A DNA stretch of 64,000 nucleotides. It comes from Branchiostoma lanceolatum (Eukaryota; Chordata; Leptocardii; Amphioxiformes; Branchiostomatidae). Below are positions 1 to 11,647 of the stretch, one piece after another (position 1 is the first letter of the stretch; each line of letters opens with the position of its first letter). The notes under the pieces were generated by a model, which was not told the DNA's origin, ran no database searches, and saw only the letters and a list, made by a program, of their open reading frames with translations. Position numbers and translations under genes: made by a program. The stretch covers positions 25,057,925 to 25,121,924 of the forward strand of contig NC_089725.1 of NCBI RefSeq assembly GCF_035083965.1. The letters run 5' to 3'.

Positions 1-1363
1 GTTTTATATATCTATATAAAACCTCCTTGGTCAAACGTAAACTTCCGCAAGTCTCGTTCTGTTTACCCGCGGAAGGATTAGATAACTAAATCTAGAACAA
101 GTGACACAAAACAAATTCGTTCCCAAGGTTAATCAAGGTTTTTTCTGTGTCTGACTTCGACCTCTGCTCAAACCTAGGCCATGGTTATCCCTGCCAAGAG
201 TTTTTTAAAACAACGTTTTCGGGTTGATTTGCTGTTTTTCTCACAGAATGCTTGTAACGGAAAATATGAATTGATTTGATGATTTTCTTCCTGTGGGTTG
301 GTTTTTGCTCAAGGAACAAGTGGTTGGATTTTAAAGTATCATTTTCAAGTCAGTAGAATTGTCACAGCAGTTTCCTTTCCAGCTTCAAATTACGAGCATG
401 TAGATTATTCCGCAGAGATGGCCAGTGTTTTTCAGAGACAACGTAGCTTTTCCACAGGGACAGACTTTCAAATTATCCGGTTACTCCCTAAATTTGCGGT
501 GCGATTTTAATCACGAATGCCCTGTGAGATATTCTGTACTGCAGCGATGGGAGAGTGCCAAATCCCCACTAGATACAGATCAATCTCTTTTTCATTTTAC
601 CCTAACAAACTACATGCACTTCGTCAGGAAGCCGGTGCCAGCTGTATATCGGATCTGCAGAATGGGCGGTGGCCCGTAAAGTCCCCTGAATCTGTGTTAT
701 ACGACCTTTTTGGGTCAGTGAAGAGACAGTAACCTCCGTGCGGAGAAATACAAGTCCCCGATGCGTACCCTGATTATTGCGCTGGGGTGACGTATAGCTG
801 GACTACGCTGTCTGGATGCATTAGTGTTATTAGTTAGGCTTCAAACGGATCGATAACATAAAGGCGCTGTCGCGGCGCGGGGTCAGAGATCCAGCCGGTT
901 CAGTGAGCGGCTGACAGATATTTATGACGATATCAATATCGCTCTCTGTAGAGTATCAATATGTTACTTGTGCCGGACAGTGTGATTGATATAGATCTAG
1001 CTGTCACAATTCAGGGGCTGCCTTCTGAATTCGTCGTCACACTGTCACTGACGACCTTTGGGCGAATTTGGTGATCGCCGAATTTCAAAATCACAAAATA
1101 TACGAGCATATGTTTCACCTGAAAATCTACTGTCACTTTGTACTAGGTGACCTGCGAACATTAGCCGATCCTAAAAATCGCCCAGTAAGCGAGAGGACAC
1201 AGGTCGAAATGCTGCCGAAAAAATGACATTAAGAGCTCGCAGGTCGGGCGAGCTATTTTCCTACTGTGTGCTTTTGTATCATGAAGCGTTTTCGCTACCA
1301 TTGACTTCTGCAAAACGTAAATACTAACTAACTAACAAATGCTCCATCGTTCCTCCCCAACAG
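1..1363 (+). other. Intron upstream of the SLC24 last exon
   Basis: No coding exon was recognised here. The first 35 bases contain CTATATAAAACCTCCTTG, which matches one end of the small hairpin element at 34170-34246, so a copy of that MITE probably ends at the left border of the window. The rest is unique-looking sequence up to the acceptor (pyrimidine stretch then CCCAACAG) at 1361-1363. Confidence 0.5.
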
Positions 1364-1583
1364 CGTGGTGTCCATCCAAAGCGGCGGTCTGGTGTACTCA
1401 GCTGTCACGCTGCTGTCCACCGTGCTGGTCCTGCTGTTCACCATGTGGCTGAACCGCTGGCGGCTGGACAGGAAGCTGGGCGTGATCTGCGGCTGTCTGT
1501 ACGCTCTCTTCATCACCCTGGCCACGCTGTACGAACTCAACGTCTTCGGAGACTTCAACCCGCCCACCTGTCCGGGAAGTTAG
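1364..1583 (+). CDS. Last exon of an SLC24-type K+-dependent Na+/Ca2+ exchanger (partial)
   Basis: This is the C-terminal exon of a plasma-membrane or organellar exchanger that swaps Na+ for Ca2+ plus K+. It opens after a CCCCAACAG acceptor, so base 1364 completes a split codon, and runs 72 further codons to TAG. The peptide has two hydrophobic helices joined by LNRWRLDRKLGV, and it ends with LYELNVFGDFNPPTC. In SLC24A2-A4 the matching tail has LNxWKLDKKLG between the last two helices and ends EFNVFTFVNLPMC, so position and motif agree. Earlier exons lie outside the window, so the paralogue cannot be named. An AATAAA at 2635-2640 would give a 3' UTR of about 1 kb. Confidence 0.85.
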
Positions 1584-3126
1584 ACACTGATGATCGAACT
1601 GAGAAAGTGATCGTATGACTATGATTATGGAAAATAGTAAAATCATGTCATTGCCATGGTATCAATGATTTTTGTCGATTCCTGACTCAAAGTGCCTTGT
1701 ATTGTACTGTAAGTGTAAGCAGACGTCAATTTCGGTTGCGTCGATAGGAATAGAACCGAAAAGTTTGTTAGACGATTTCACGGTTTGTGTTGAATGGCAA
1801 TAGGTAACCCTGGAGTGTCGGAAACTTGAAACATGTTTTTGGGTGAAGTTAAAAGAAAAAAAGACGAAAGATGGTAACCTTGAACTCGGCTAGGGCTACT
1901 AGAACAGGGCGTGGCCTCCATGGCAACCCCGGGCCCGGGACCCAGACAGTCGTCACGGGCGGGTGCATTAGCCGATGGGGACAGGACGAAGTGACAGTGA
2001 CAAAATACGTGCTATGACAGGGACAAGGGACATCATAGTCTCTACGCAGACTCCATGGGCTTCCATTGACTGAGTCTGGTAACTCATCAACGTGGTTTCC
2101 GGTAGGCGGACCGGACATACACGAACATGTCGGGCTGTCCGGAATCTCCGGATCGGCTCAGCAGTCTTCATTCGGTTAATCCATGTGTGTACATTGTGTG
2201 TCTGACACTGAATGCATGTATGCCACCGCATTAGTACTAGAAATGAATAGCGGATGCCAGAATTTATATTGCCGTGATTTTTCTTACTTCCAAAGTCCCA
2301 ATGTTGGTGTCCGTTCGTTCGCCATCTTCTCTGAGAAAAAAATCATTTCCGGCAATATCACCTTATTCAAGCCATGGGTTATATCATTTACTGTCGAAGT
2401 TTGTCCAGCTTCAATGTCAACTGAATGAATCCTACACACAGACCGATATCGTTTTCATATGCTGCTGTCATGTCCAACTCCTATATCCGCTTATAATCAC
2501 GTTTGTCAATATCTATATGAAACATACCAAAAGCGTAACCAAACTATTCATATACGACAATGCTAGTATTGTCATACCTATGTAGCTAGATTGAAAATGC
2601 TACAGGTTTGATACTTAGTTATCTGTGTATATAGAATAAAACCTAGAGAAAAATTCACCTGGGCGAAATTCAGGGCCTGCGGAAACTAGCTGAGAGATCA
2701 CCGAAACGTTACCATTCGTTTGGGTCGTGTCACAAGAACGCTATTTCAATCAATCCTGATCAGATAGATAAAAATACGAAAATAGTCTATGGAAATTAAT
2801 TGCATCCTATGGGTCCAGTAGGGATCTTATGCAAATAGTATCGGTGCCACCCTGCCACCCCTGTTGTTCAGTACAGTCCGCATGTATTGTTCCTCACCGT
2901 GTGATTGGTCAGACCGCATGCGTCTGTTGGAGTGCCCAGTTTTAATTAAACGAGAGGACGTCCCGGGGGCGTCTCTCTGCTGACAGCCCATTACGTACTT
3001 AGCAGTGGACGGGCCTTTCTGACAGCACGCCAACCTGGGAAGCCGTGAAGCCGAGGACGGAATACTGTTGGAAGCGCTACATGCCGGAGAAGATTTCCCA
3101 ACACATCAGGACACTCCTTTCCGACA
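1584..3126. other. 3' UTR and intergenic sequence between SLC24 and the PAN gene
   Basis: The first kilobase is probably the SLC24 3' UTR, ending near the AATAAA at 2635-2640. Open frames on both strands around 1849-2231 and 2827-3033 are short, match no family I know and lack splice or start context. The last 250 bases are somewhat GC-rich and presumably hold the promoter and 5' UTR of the PAN gene that starts at 3127. No TATA box was convincing. Confidence 0.4.
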
Positions 3127-6100
3127 ATGGCGCTGGTCTTTGTGCTGGTCGTCTGCAGTGCGGTCGTCTTGGAAACGTGGGGTAAGCTATTTTGATGTTT
3201 TCAGGCGGCGATGTTTCTCCTTTGTACTTTGTATCATTAGCTGATGTTCTACGTACTCAGACACGACCGCAAAAGTGGTGGTTTGGCAGGCCGAGACACC
3301 TGTGTTAACGAAAAATGATGGTGCGAATCATGAAACACGGCATCTTGGCTTTGACTGCATCTTTTGTGTCAGCCCCAACCTGACTGGCCTAGTCACCGAG
3401 ACTCCCCGGGCGGATGTGGGGGCTGTCCGTGGGTTCAGTTCTTGTGAACTTGAACTCCTGATGTGATGGAATGTCAACTATCATGATCCCCTACCAGGGT
3501 TTCTGTCCATTTCTTTGGTACCGATACGCACGCGACCGTCTGCAGTAGCGCACAGATGAAGCGCGCTTTTGTATTTTGGAACAACGAAAGAAAATGGACG
3601 ATCATATCTTTGTCATGCAAAGGATTGTATTAAACCACGACAGGAAAAAGAACCTTTGGCAACTACTGAAATAGGTTTCCTCGCTCTGAATGGGAAGGAA
3701 AGCGTATCCCAGACATTCTGACAGAAAGACACACCCAGGCTTCCAATGTTATTGACAACCGGCTATGTTCAGTAGCTAACATTGGTGACGAACCACAAAA
3801 CTGAACAGATGGCCTGAACTAGCAGGAGAAGCTATTTAATCTCCCTTCGCTTTAGAGGCTTAGCATTTTAACAGCTCCATAACTCAAGGGATTGATGCTA
3901 GACTTCCCAGGTCAACCAGAGTAATGTACAGCACTGTCACGGCGAAATCCATCCTTCTCGGTGGGATACAGCGAACGATCGAAGCACACGGCGTAACAGC
4001 CAAGGTTATCAGGTTCAATTTTGTGGTGTCCAAGCCGCTACTTCAACTTGCATAACTGTTCACTCCTCACTTCTTGCAATCTGCCAAATTCCATCGCGAA
4101 GGGAAGGACAACGGGAGCAAGCGATCGAAAGCTATAGTTATATGATAGATATGTGATAAACAAGGGAGATCTGCAACAGGGCATCGCAGAGGATAAGAAA
4201 ATGAAGCATGATGATAATTTCCCCGGAGTGTTGTGTGCATTCATAATTGTCTCCTGGCAATAAGCCCCGCTTATAAAGGTTCCCGTTTTACTAGATTTCT
4301 CCTGGCCACAAACTGACCACAAACAGGCGGTAAGGATGACGTTATCGGGATCATGAAGCACCACCGGTATCCGCACAGGGCTTATGAGAGGATTGGAGTC
4401 ATGTCGAATCAAGAAAGTCACACAGTGCCAAACGATTTTCACTTAAAGGGAAGAACGGGACGGGAATAGTTCTGGACAAAAATAAATTAAAACGGACGAC
4501 AAAGAAAGGTTAAAAAATACCAGAAATCATAGCCATGTCGCAGGTTCTGGGCAACAAGAATAGCCGAAGAAAACAACAATACGGATATTGGAGGGGCGGC
4601 TTTTGAATAGCGCATTGTCCATTTTGGCCTTTTGCAAAATCCATGACTGACAAAGAGTGTACGTACAATCGTCCTTGGTACAATGTACTGTTTCAAGTGT
4701 AAAAGAAACGATACTATCCATAAAGCTTAACATTTGGGAAAAATTTGATGTATGCCAAGGGAATGAAATCTGGGGGAAAGGTCCTCACCAGGATACGTTT
4801 GTTCAAGGAGGTTAAAATGTGTAGACACACCCTGCAGTTTCAATTAAAATTCACAGTCCCTGTAGTATCGTAATTAGACGGGTAAAAGGGTGTAGGACGA
4901 AGGGGTGTGTCTCCTGGGAGGCTGACGGTAACACCCACTTTAAGAATTGTCAATTAAAGCTTGTGTTATGCAAGAGACAATTTTCTCGGCTTATGTAATC
5001 CAGATCCGCACTAATCTCCAAGCAAATGCTAGGGAGAAAATTGAGAACTTTTCTGACCGGCCTGGTTTGCTGACACCAAGTCATTCAGATAAATGGCCAC
5101 CCTATTCTACCTCGAGTCCTCTCCTCTGACCGATTCCATGAAGAATATGTCAGGCCGGCCAGTCAGAAAACGATTTTTCGTCCTAACATCTGCTTGGAGA
5201 TTTCATCCGTACCACAACTCGCTACAGAGGCTTCGATTAGGGTCTTTCCGATATCTTTCCGACGTTGAGGGGAACAAATTCGTTACATAATAACAAGGAC
5301 CGATCCATCCGCACATTACAACTGACATGGGGCCATGTAACAGGCCAGCACCGATAAGCACTTCGCACAATGCGTCATTAATCTTCAAGTAGATGTGTGG
5401 CTACGGCTGGACACCTCGATGATGTATGGTAAGCAAACAGCTTGAAATACGAATGCACTGGTCCTTGAAAGATGTGCGAGCGAAGCGAAAGCATCTGCTT
5501 GCAGGTCATACGTGAACACTCATGAGTCCGCGCTGGTGTTAAGTCCTGCCTTGGTCTCATACATGTACATGTATATATATACTCGAGTGAATTCTGCCAC
5601 AAATTAAACGGAAAGGCTAGACGTTAACATCAAAACACAATGGTATAAACCGACTTTGGCAACAATTTAACCTACCGAATAGTACTTAGTATGAGAATCA
5701 CATATTTATTTTATCCATGCTTTTCTTTTGTCTTATAGACTCTAATAGACTCCTGATAGACAATGTAATAAACATAAGCCTGGAGATCAAAACACATACA
5801 TGTGTAAGATTCACGAAATTATCTCAACGTCCACTTTGACCGTTGACCCGCGCAGGTGCCCCCATCCCGATCCTGCAGAAATTCGAGTGGACGCCAGGGG
5901 TCATCACGTACGGGAATGACGACCGTACCGTGGAGGACGTGGACACGGCTGACGGCTGCGCGGTCCTCTGTCTGCAGGAGAGCACGTTCATCTGCAAGTC
6001 CTTCGACTTCAGGTGAGACCAAAGTAACATTTACAATTTCAAAATATTGTGGTCATGTGTCTCCCCAAGGACATTATATAGGAGTCCTTGGTCTCCCTTA

Positions 6101-7782
6101 GAAAACTATTGGGCATGTTTCGCGTTTCTAATATCATAACTCATACTATATTAACCGTTTCTCTTCTGTGACTTAATACTGGCTTGTTGTGCAATAGTCG
6201 CACATCTGCCATTCTAGCGTTCCTCTACTGGACTGTCCATCTGCGCAACTTCCCAGATTATAAGGATTATAAGATACAAGTACTGCGGCGCGCACGACTA
6301 ATTCCACTAGGCTGCTTGCCAACGTTAGCCCTAAATTGCCTGCCGGTATCCCTGGAACGGTTCCAAGAAAAACTACATTAAGCTGACATGCCAGACTTTG
6401 GGTCTGGACTCTAAAAGCAGTCTTAAAGGTATAGCTTTGACTTAAGTGTTGTTGTTTCTTCGTCTTTGCAGGTCTAAGGAGAAAGTGTGCATGTTGAGTA
6501 AGGGGAACTCGTACACGGCCGGGGTGGGGCTGCGGCTGGCTGCTGGGGCGGACCTGTACGAAGTACTGCCTGGTAAGACACAGACCAATTACCCTTTAAC
6601 TTTAAGACGTGAAATTGTTTTAAACTCTCAACGCACACAGTGTTGGATGCCTGGAACTGACCCAATGTCGTTGAATTACTGGAGCTAGCGTTCAGCCCCC
6701 ATAAGGCAAACCCGCACCAACACACCAACCACCACCCCGCCAGACGCGTAGTCATATATACAGGAACAAAATATACATAGTGACTCCGTACAATCATCTA
6801 ATTATTCACGTACATTCATTCATTATAAAACCAGGGTTTTCTCCATAGGTAGATCTACCAGAGCCGTGAATGCACTTAGTTTTTCTTTTCATTGTATACA
6901 TACAAAGTTACAAAATGTGTGATGGAATGAGTTGAATGTCTGTCGCCAAACCCCTTTGGATTGCATGTTCCCTGGTCCGCATCTTCTTTACATCTATTCT
7001 ATCACCAATACACAGATTACATCCCGACCGAAGTTCCCACCACAACTGCACGGCCCACCGCCGCTAAGCCCACGGACCCAACCACACCTGAAGGGCAGGG
7101 GAGGGACGACCCTAACGCCGGCGGGATGAAGGACCAGCCAAGCGCCGAGCCCATCTCGAAAAAACGCGGCGCTGACAAGGAGACAGATGACGACGAAGAT
7201 ATGGCCGACGGGAAGGTCACAAAAGCAAGACGGAAGGACCGCGAGGGTAGGAGGAAGAAGAAGAGAGGTCAAGAAAATGGCGAGGAGGGCAACGGCGGGA
7301 AAAACGGGAGACGCGGACGCAAGAGAGGCAGACAGGGTAGGCGCAATGGAGAGAGGAAGAAGAATAGAAGAGGCAAGGGCAGGAATGGGGGCAACGGGAA
7401 AAGAACACCCAAGAAAACGGACAATGAGGTAAACGTCAAGAGCACAAACGACGTCACCAAGATAAGCGTATCGACTCCAAGAACAACCGTTCCTCCAAGG
7501 CAGACGACTCCAGATCCAGAACCCTACCAGACCCCGTCTCCACTGGACAGCGACATTGAAGGTGGCGCCACCGTGGTCGCCATGACAACGCAGATAGTGC
7601 CGTCTGACGGTGACGTGTCAGAGACGCCGAACTCCTTGCAGGATGACGCTGACGACGATGTCCCGAATGTTGGGGAGGGAAACACTGCCACCGCTGACGC
7701 CGGCACAGGAGACGGTCCACAGGTAGACGGTAACAAGACGGAAGAAGAGCCCGTCGGGAAGCCAGAGCAAGGCCTGCCCTGA
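3127..7782 (+). CDS. Secreted PAN/apple-domain protein with polybasic tail
   Basis: Four exons: 3127-3181, 5856-6012, 6472-6572, 7016-7782. All introns are GT-AG and phases match (1, 2, 1), giving 359 residues. Exon 1 encodes a signal peptide (MALVFVLVVCSAVVLETW). Exons 2-3 form one PAN/apple domain: a DGCAVLCLQ segment, then FICKSFDF, then KVCMLSKG, the usual Cys spacing of this fold, which binds proteins or glycans outside the cell. The last exon is low complexity: a Thr/Pro stretch, then about 100 residues extremely rich in Lys, Arg, Gly and Glu, then an acidic Thr/Pro tail with no membrane segment. The function is not known to me; a matrix or heparin-binding role is inference. AATAAA lies at 8145-8150. 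Confidence 0.75.
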
Positions 7783-8144
7783 GTCTGTACCTATAGCCTG
7801 TGCTGGGATACGTGCAACTATACTTTTTCTACATAGACGTTGTGATTATGTAAAACGTTAAACATTTATGTTCATATACCTTCCAGTGGGAAAAATACAA
7901 GACTATCTTTGTGTGTTCCTTTTAAGAGCTTTTGAAATTGTTGAACAAGACTACGAGACTTTTTCTGTATCACTCCTTGGCTACTCTCGAAGACAAAATA
8001 TCCCGCCTTTGCGACTTCATGAAGATCTAGTTGTTGAAGTGAGGAAAGTACCTCAGCAGATAAAACGTTACCAGTAAACGCTACAGAGAATTACTATTAT
8101 GTAGCACATAAATTGTTCATGTCAAAGTTGCTGTTCTACCCTCT

Positions 8145-8150
8145 AATAAA
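8145..8150 (+). terminator. Poly(A) signal of the PAN gene
   Basis: AATAAA lies 363 bases after the TGA of the PAN-domain gene, followed by a GT-rich stretch (GAGTGTGTCTGTTTGG). This is the standard cleavage context. Confidence 0.6.
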
Positions 8151-8396
8151 GAGATGTTTCGGGTCATCTGAGTGTGTCTGTTTGGATGTCGACTTTTAAT
8201 AATCCCTTCTTCTTGTGAAAGTTTTATATACGTACTTCATCATGACAGCATTGCAGATTGTCAGTATCTTTCTTTAAGTGACACCGGTTCTGAAGTGGGG
8301 TTTGAATCTTTACAACCTGTACATGGGACTATTCAATCAATTTATATTTGACAAATATGGAAACAAGGTGACCCAAATCCCTATTTGTCCTTGGGT

Positions 8397-8543
8397 GTAG
8401 CCTCTACCAGGATCCGTGGATGGCTGGAAAAATAGTAGAAATTGGCCATATGCTATATATGATATAGAGTGAATAGTATGCTAAGGGTGTCGGCTATGGA
8501 GAGAGGGTCCAATATGCATAGCACACTCCCTAGTAGAGGCTAC
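8397..8543. repeat. Small inverted-repeat element (MITE-like)
   Basis: GTAGCCTCTACCAGG at 8397-8411 faces CCTAGTAGAGGCTAC at 8529-8543, giving a 147 bp element with 15 bp imperfect terminal inverted repeats. Flanks TTGGGT and TTAGGT are similar but not identical, so the target duplication is uncertain. Confidence 0.4.
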
Positions 8544-9430
8544 TTAGGTGAACTATGTTTCACTTTATCAATACATGGCAACAGGGGGAGCTGTAACGTG
8601 ATGTGACTGGATGGTAGTAGCCGTATAGTTGATCTACTGTTTCCTATTATTTGCTAAGTGGGAGACACAGGCCCAATCCTGGATTAGGACATCTTGGTTA
8701 GGGCTGGACCTGTCTTTCGGATGAGACGTAAAATGCGGTCATGGCCAAGTCTCCAAGCAGACCCAACTGTTGCAAAACCGTATCCAACTGGCAGAAATAA
8801 ATTTTTATCCCACGGTGCCTGACAACTTCCCTGGCTGACTGTAGCTTCTCTGGCAAGCTTGTACGCTTTTAGCACCGTGGAGATCTGCTTGTGGATTAGT
8901 TATGGCTCCCCTGTTCAACAGGATGCTTCGAGCACGTCAAATATTGTCAATTTAGCCTCCTCCAATATCTACTTGGGGACTTTGAAATTGTTGTGCACAC
9001 GTCTTAGCCTGGTTACCATCTCAGTTAGTTTATGCCTGCTCCTACACTCACAATTTCGCAAAGTTGGAAACAGGCAAAAACTAACAAGTGTTTTTTCAGC
9101 AACATACACGCTGGGCAGACAGTTAAAAGGTATAACCAACACGACTTTGCAAAAGTAGACTTTAATACTCAAGTTTCGGCGTCTCATGTCCACAGAAACA
9201 TGGCCCACATATGTATGAAACTATCTTATTTAACATTGTATGAAACTTTATCTAACACTGGCCATCATCACAATGTATAAGTGACTTTTGACTTGATTGT
9301 AGCTGCAACAAAAGTTTTCAATGCAAAAATAGATTTGATCTTAGTCCTGAACATGGCAAAGTATTCAGTTTGAAACATGGCAAGGCACAAGGCTTCAAAT
9401 CAGTCAGAATTAACTTATTCGATCATTGAA
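8544..9430. other. Intergenic sequence with a possible SINE core near 8660-8830
   Basis: No gene was recognised. Around 8711-8736 there is CTTTCGGATGAGACGTAAA, which resembles from memory a conserved central motif seen in several invertebrate SINE families. No clear tRNA-type head or tail could be bounded, so this is only a hint. The rest is AT-rich sequence between the convergent PAN and Lark-like genes. Confidence 0.3.
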
Positions 9431-9759
9431 AAAAATTTTATTTCATTAAACTGTGTGTTTTTTGCCAAGGGAACGTCACAACAGAGCAAGTACACAACAG
9501 TTCTGGTCCAGATGAAGTAAAGGCTACTCAACACTCTCCCTGCTACCAAAACTTGTAACTAACAAGAACTTGATCGAAAACAGGTACCTCAGCACGAAAG
9601 AAGTTTAAGACACATAATTCGGCTCCAAGTTCCATCCAATTTTCTTGTTAGACAATCTTGGAGTCTGTCTTTTCTGACATTGCAACTATCACACCCATAT
9701 TCATTTTTGTCCATTCTTGTCACAGCTTTTAACATACTGGTCACAAGCAAAGATCACAA

Positions 9760-10225
9760 GAGCTTGATTTCACAGTCCTGCTGACTCCTGAAGTTGTGCT
9801 GAGATCAGCTCCCAGTTCCCCTCTCCATCTTGGAGGAAGTCCTGGAACAGTAAAGACATCATACATTCAGCATCATTGTTAACGCGTACCAGAAAAAACA
9901 ATAAAAAACATAGCAAAGAGGCAGAAATTTAGCTTCTTATGGTAGAACAGAACAACTATATATGCATTACACTCGTATTTCAAGGTTAAAACCTAAGTTA
10001 CCTTCATTCTTTTCTTAAGTTATCTCTAACCATAAAAATAAAGACTGTTACAAACATCGTACCTGGGTGATCATTAAGACTCTGTAAACACTCTCCAACG
10101 TTGGAGATTCTTTGGAAAGGTTGTTCTGTCCCACTAGAATTACTGGGCCACCATCCTGTTCTTTAGTCCACGTAGGAAAGAATTCAGTGCTGCTGATGCC
10201 ACTGGCTTTTCATTCCTTGGGTTTG
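9760..10225 (-). other. Possible alternative 3' exons of the Lark-like gene
   Basis: On the minus strand a strong acceptor (pyrimidine run, ACTTGCAG) is followed by an exon ending ATCACCCAG|GTACG near 10064. A second acceptor (TTACTGTTCCAG) opens an exon near 9848. Joined to the phase-2 donor at 12260, the first exon reads PNPRNEKPVASAALNSFL, then KNRMVAQ and a stop. In another frame the two exons together stay open for about 70 codons and end in LQESAGL and a stop. Either could be a real C-terminus, or both may be 3' UTR exons; a donor-like site (ACCTGTGAGA) also lies just after the main stop codon. Transcript data are needed to choose. Confidence 0.35.
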
Positions 10226-10737
10226 GTCTGCAAGTGAAACAAATAACACAAAGATTAGGCAGTGTTGCCTCTGGGACCGGGTGGTCCTGATACTAGATAG
10301 CCTGGCACAAACCGAGTTCAGACAACTATGGGGGGCACGTAGTAGATGCAAGTTTGAATCATCCCCAAAGACAGCAAGAGAAGAGAATACTGTGGTGTTG
10401 AACACTTAGGTTTGTACAGGCTAATTGAACGCTCGAAATCACCCGGTGTGGAGAGAGTTGTGGTTCAGAACTAAGTGCTGTCCTATTTAATGTCACAATT
10501 TGTTTCTTTACAATTTCAGTTTTTTTACAATCTACTGTAATTTCTATTCAATGTGACGACCACCAGTAAAAAAAGTAATATGTCCGCTCCAAGACGCCAT
10601 TGGTTACCACTGTGCTGGTAATTGGTGACTTTCACATTTTAAATTTGTTCAGAATGATAGTAGTCAAAGGAATAGAGGTTGAATTAACTTCCAATGGCAA
10701 CCTGAAAGTGGTTCAATCACAAGACTAAAGAGTTTTT

Positions 10738-10838
10738 AACACTGCCTGCAGTCTGTGCAGAGGTACTGCCACGCGAGGGATAGCTAACCCTGTCCAACAC
10801 GACCGGGACCTGAACCTTTGCACGAGGCTGGCAGTGTT
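10738..10838. repeat. Possible short TIR element
   Basis: AACACTGCC at the left and GGCAGTGTT at the right bound about 100 bases of mixed sequence. The arms are short and no target duplication is evident, so chance is possible. Confidence 0.25.
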
Positions 10839-11647
10839 AGGTCAGAAAGCAGCTCGCAGTGTCGGTGTTAAATATACTGTATAGTAGTAACACGTTCATC
10901 AAGCAAAGAACAACGAACGCGAGGGTCACGGTTCATGGGGTACCTGTTGCCTTGCACGCACACGAGAGTCCTCAGCCACCAGACGAAAATTCCTCGCCAG
11001 CATCCTCGACGAAAATTTGATGGGAGGTCGATTCCCAGAAACCCGCAAGAAGGTTTCGAACGCACTCTTCCTGCAGGTTCTGCTATGATAAACCCTGTTG
11101 AGTTTCAATCTCGGGGAGAGCATTTACAATTCACAGAATGTCAACACGCTGAGCTCTTGGCTCTAGACGACTCTGGGATACTTAGACCTGCGTCGTACAT
11201 GAACGGTTCACACGATTTTCACAACAAAGGTTTCATTTATTTGACTCACTGACTGACTGATTGCCAAGCGCAATCTAGAAATCCCCACTCCTTGGTTTTA
11301 TCGACCGAGAAACCTTGACTTTTACACAAAACAGTAGCGACTATAAAAGTAGCGAACGACAGCTATACGAGTATTAAAAAAATGATACAAGCGGCAGTCA
11401 CATTGACCCTAAGCGTAACAATAAGACAATACACGAGTGTTCCTTGGATTATCCATACTATCACGATTTTGTTTGTTTTTCCCCTCTTGAACTACGCAAA
11501 CGACTAGTACTTCAAACGCATGATATTCACAATGTAAGACTAAGTTAGAGTCCATCCACATGCTGTGAGCATTCACGCTGTGAGCTTCCTCCTTTCCCGT
11601 CGCGGTGGTTCTTACGACGCGGTTCCCGGCGAGGTCTCACAGGTTGC

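Noticed and set aside
4038-4442. 134-codon minus-strand frame in the first intron of the PAN gene
   Set aside because: No recognised domain, no clear start or splice context, ordinary intron composition.
5460-5560. Possible hammerhead ribozyme (GCGAAAGC and CATGAGTCCGCG words)
   Set aside because: The core CTGATGA is absent and the stems do not assemble.
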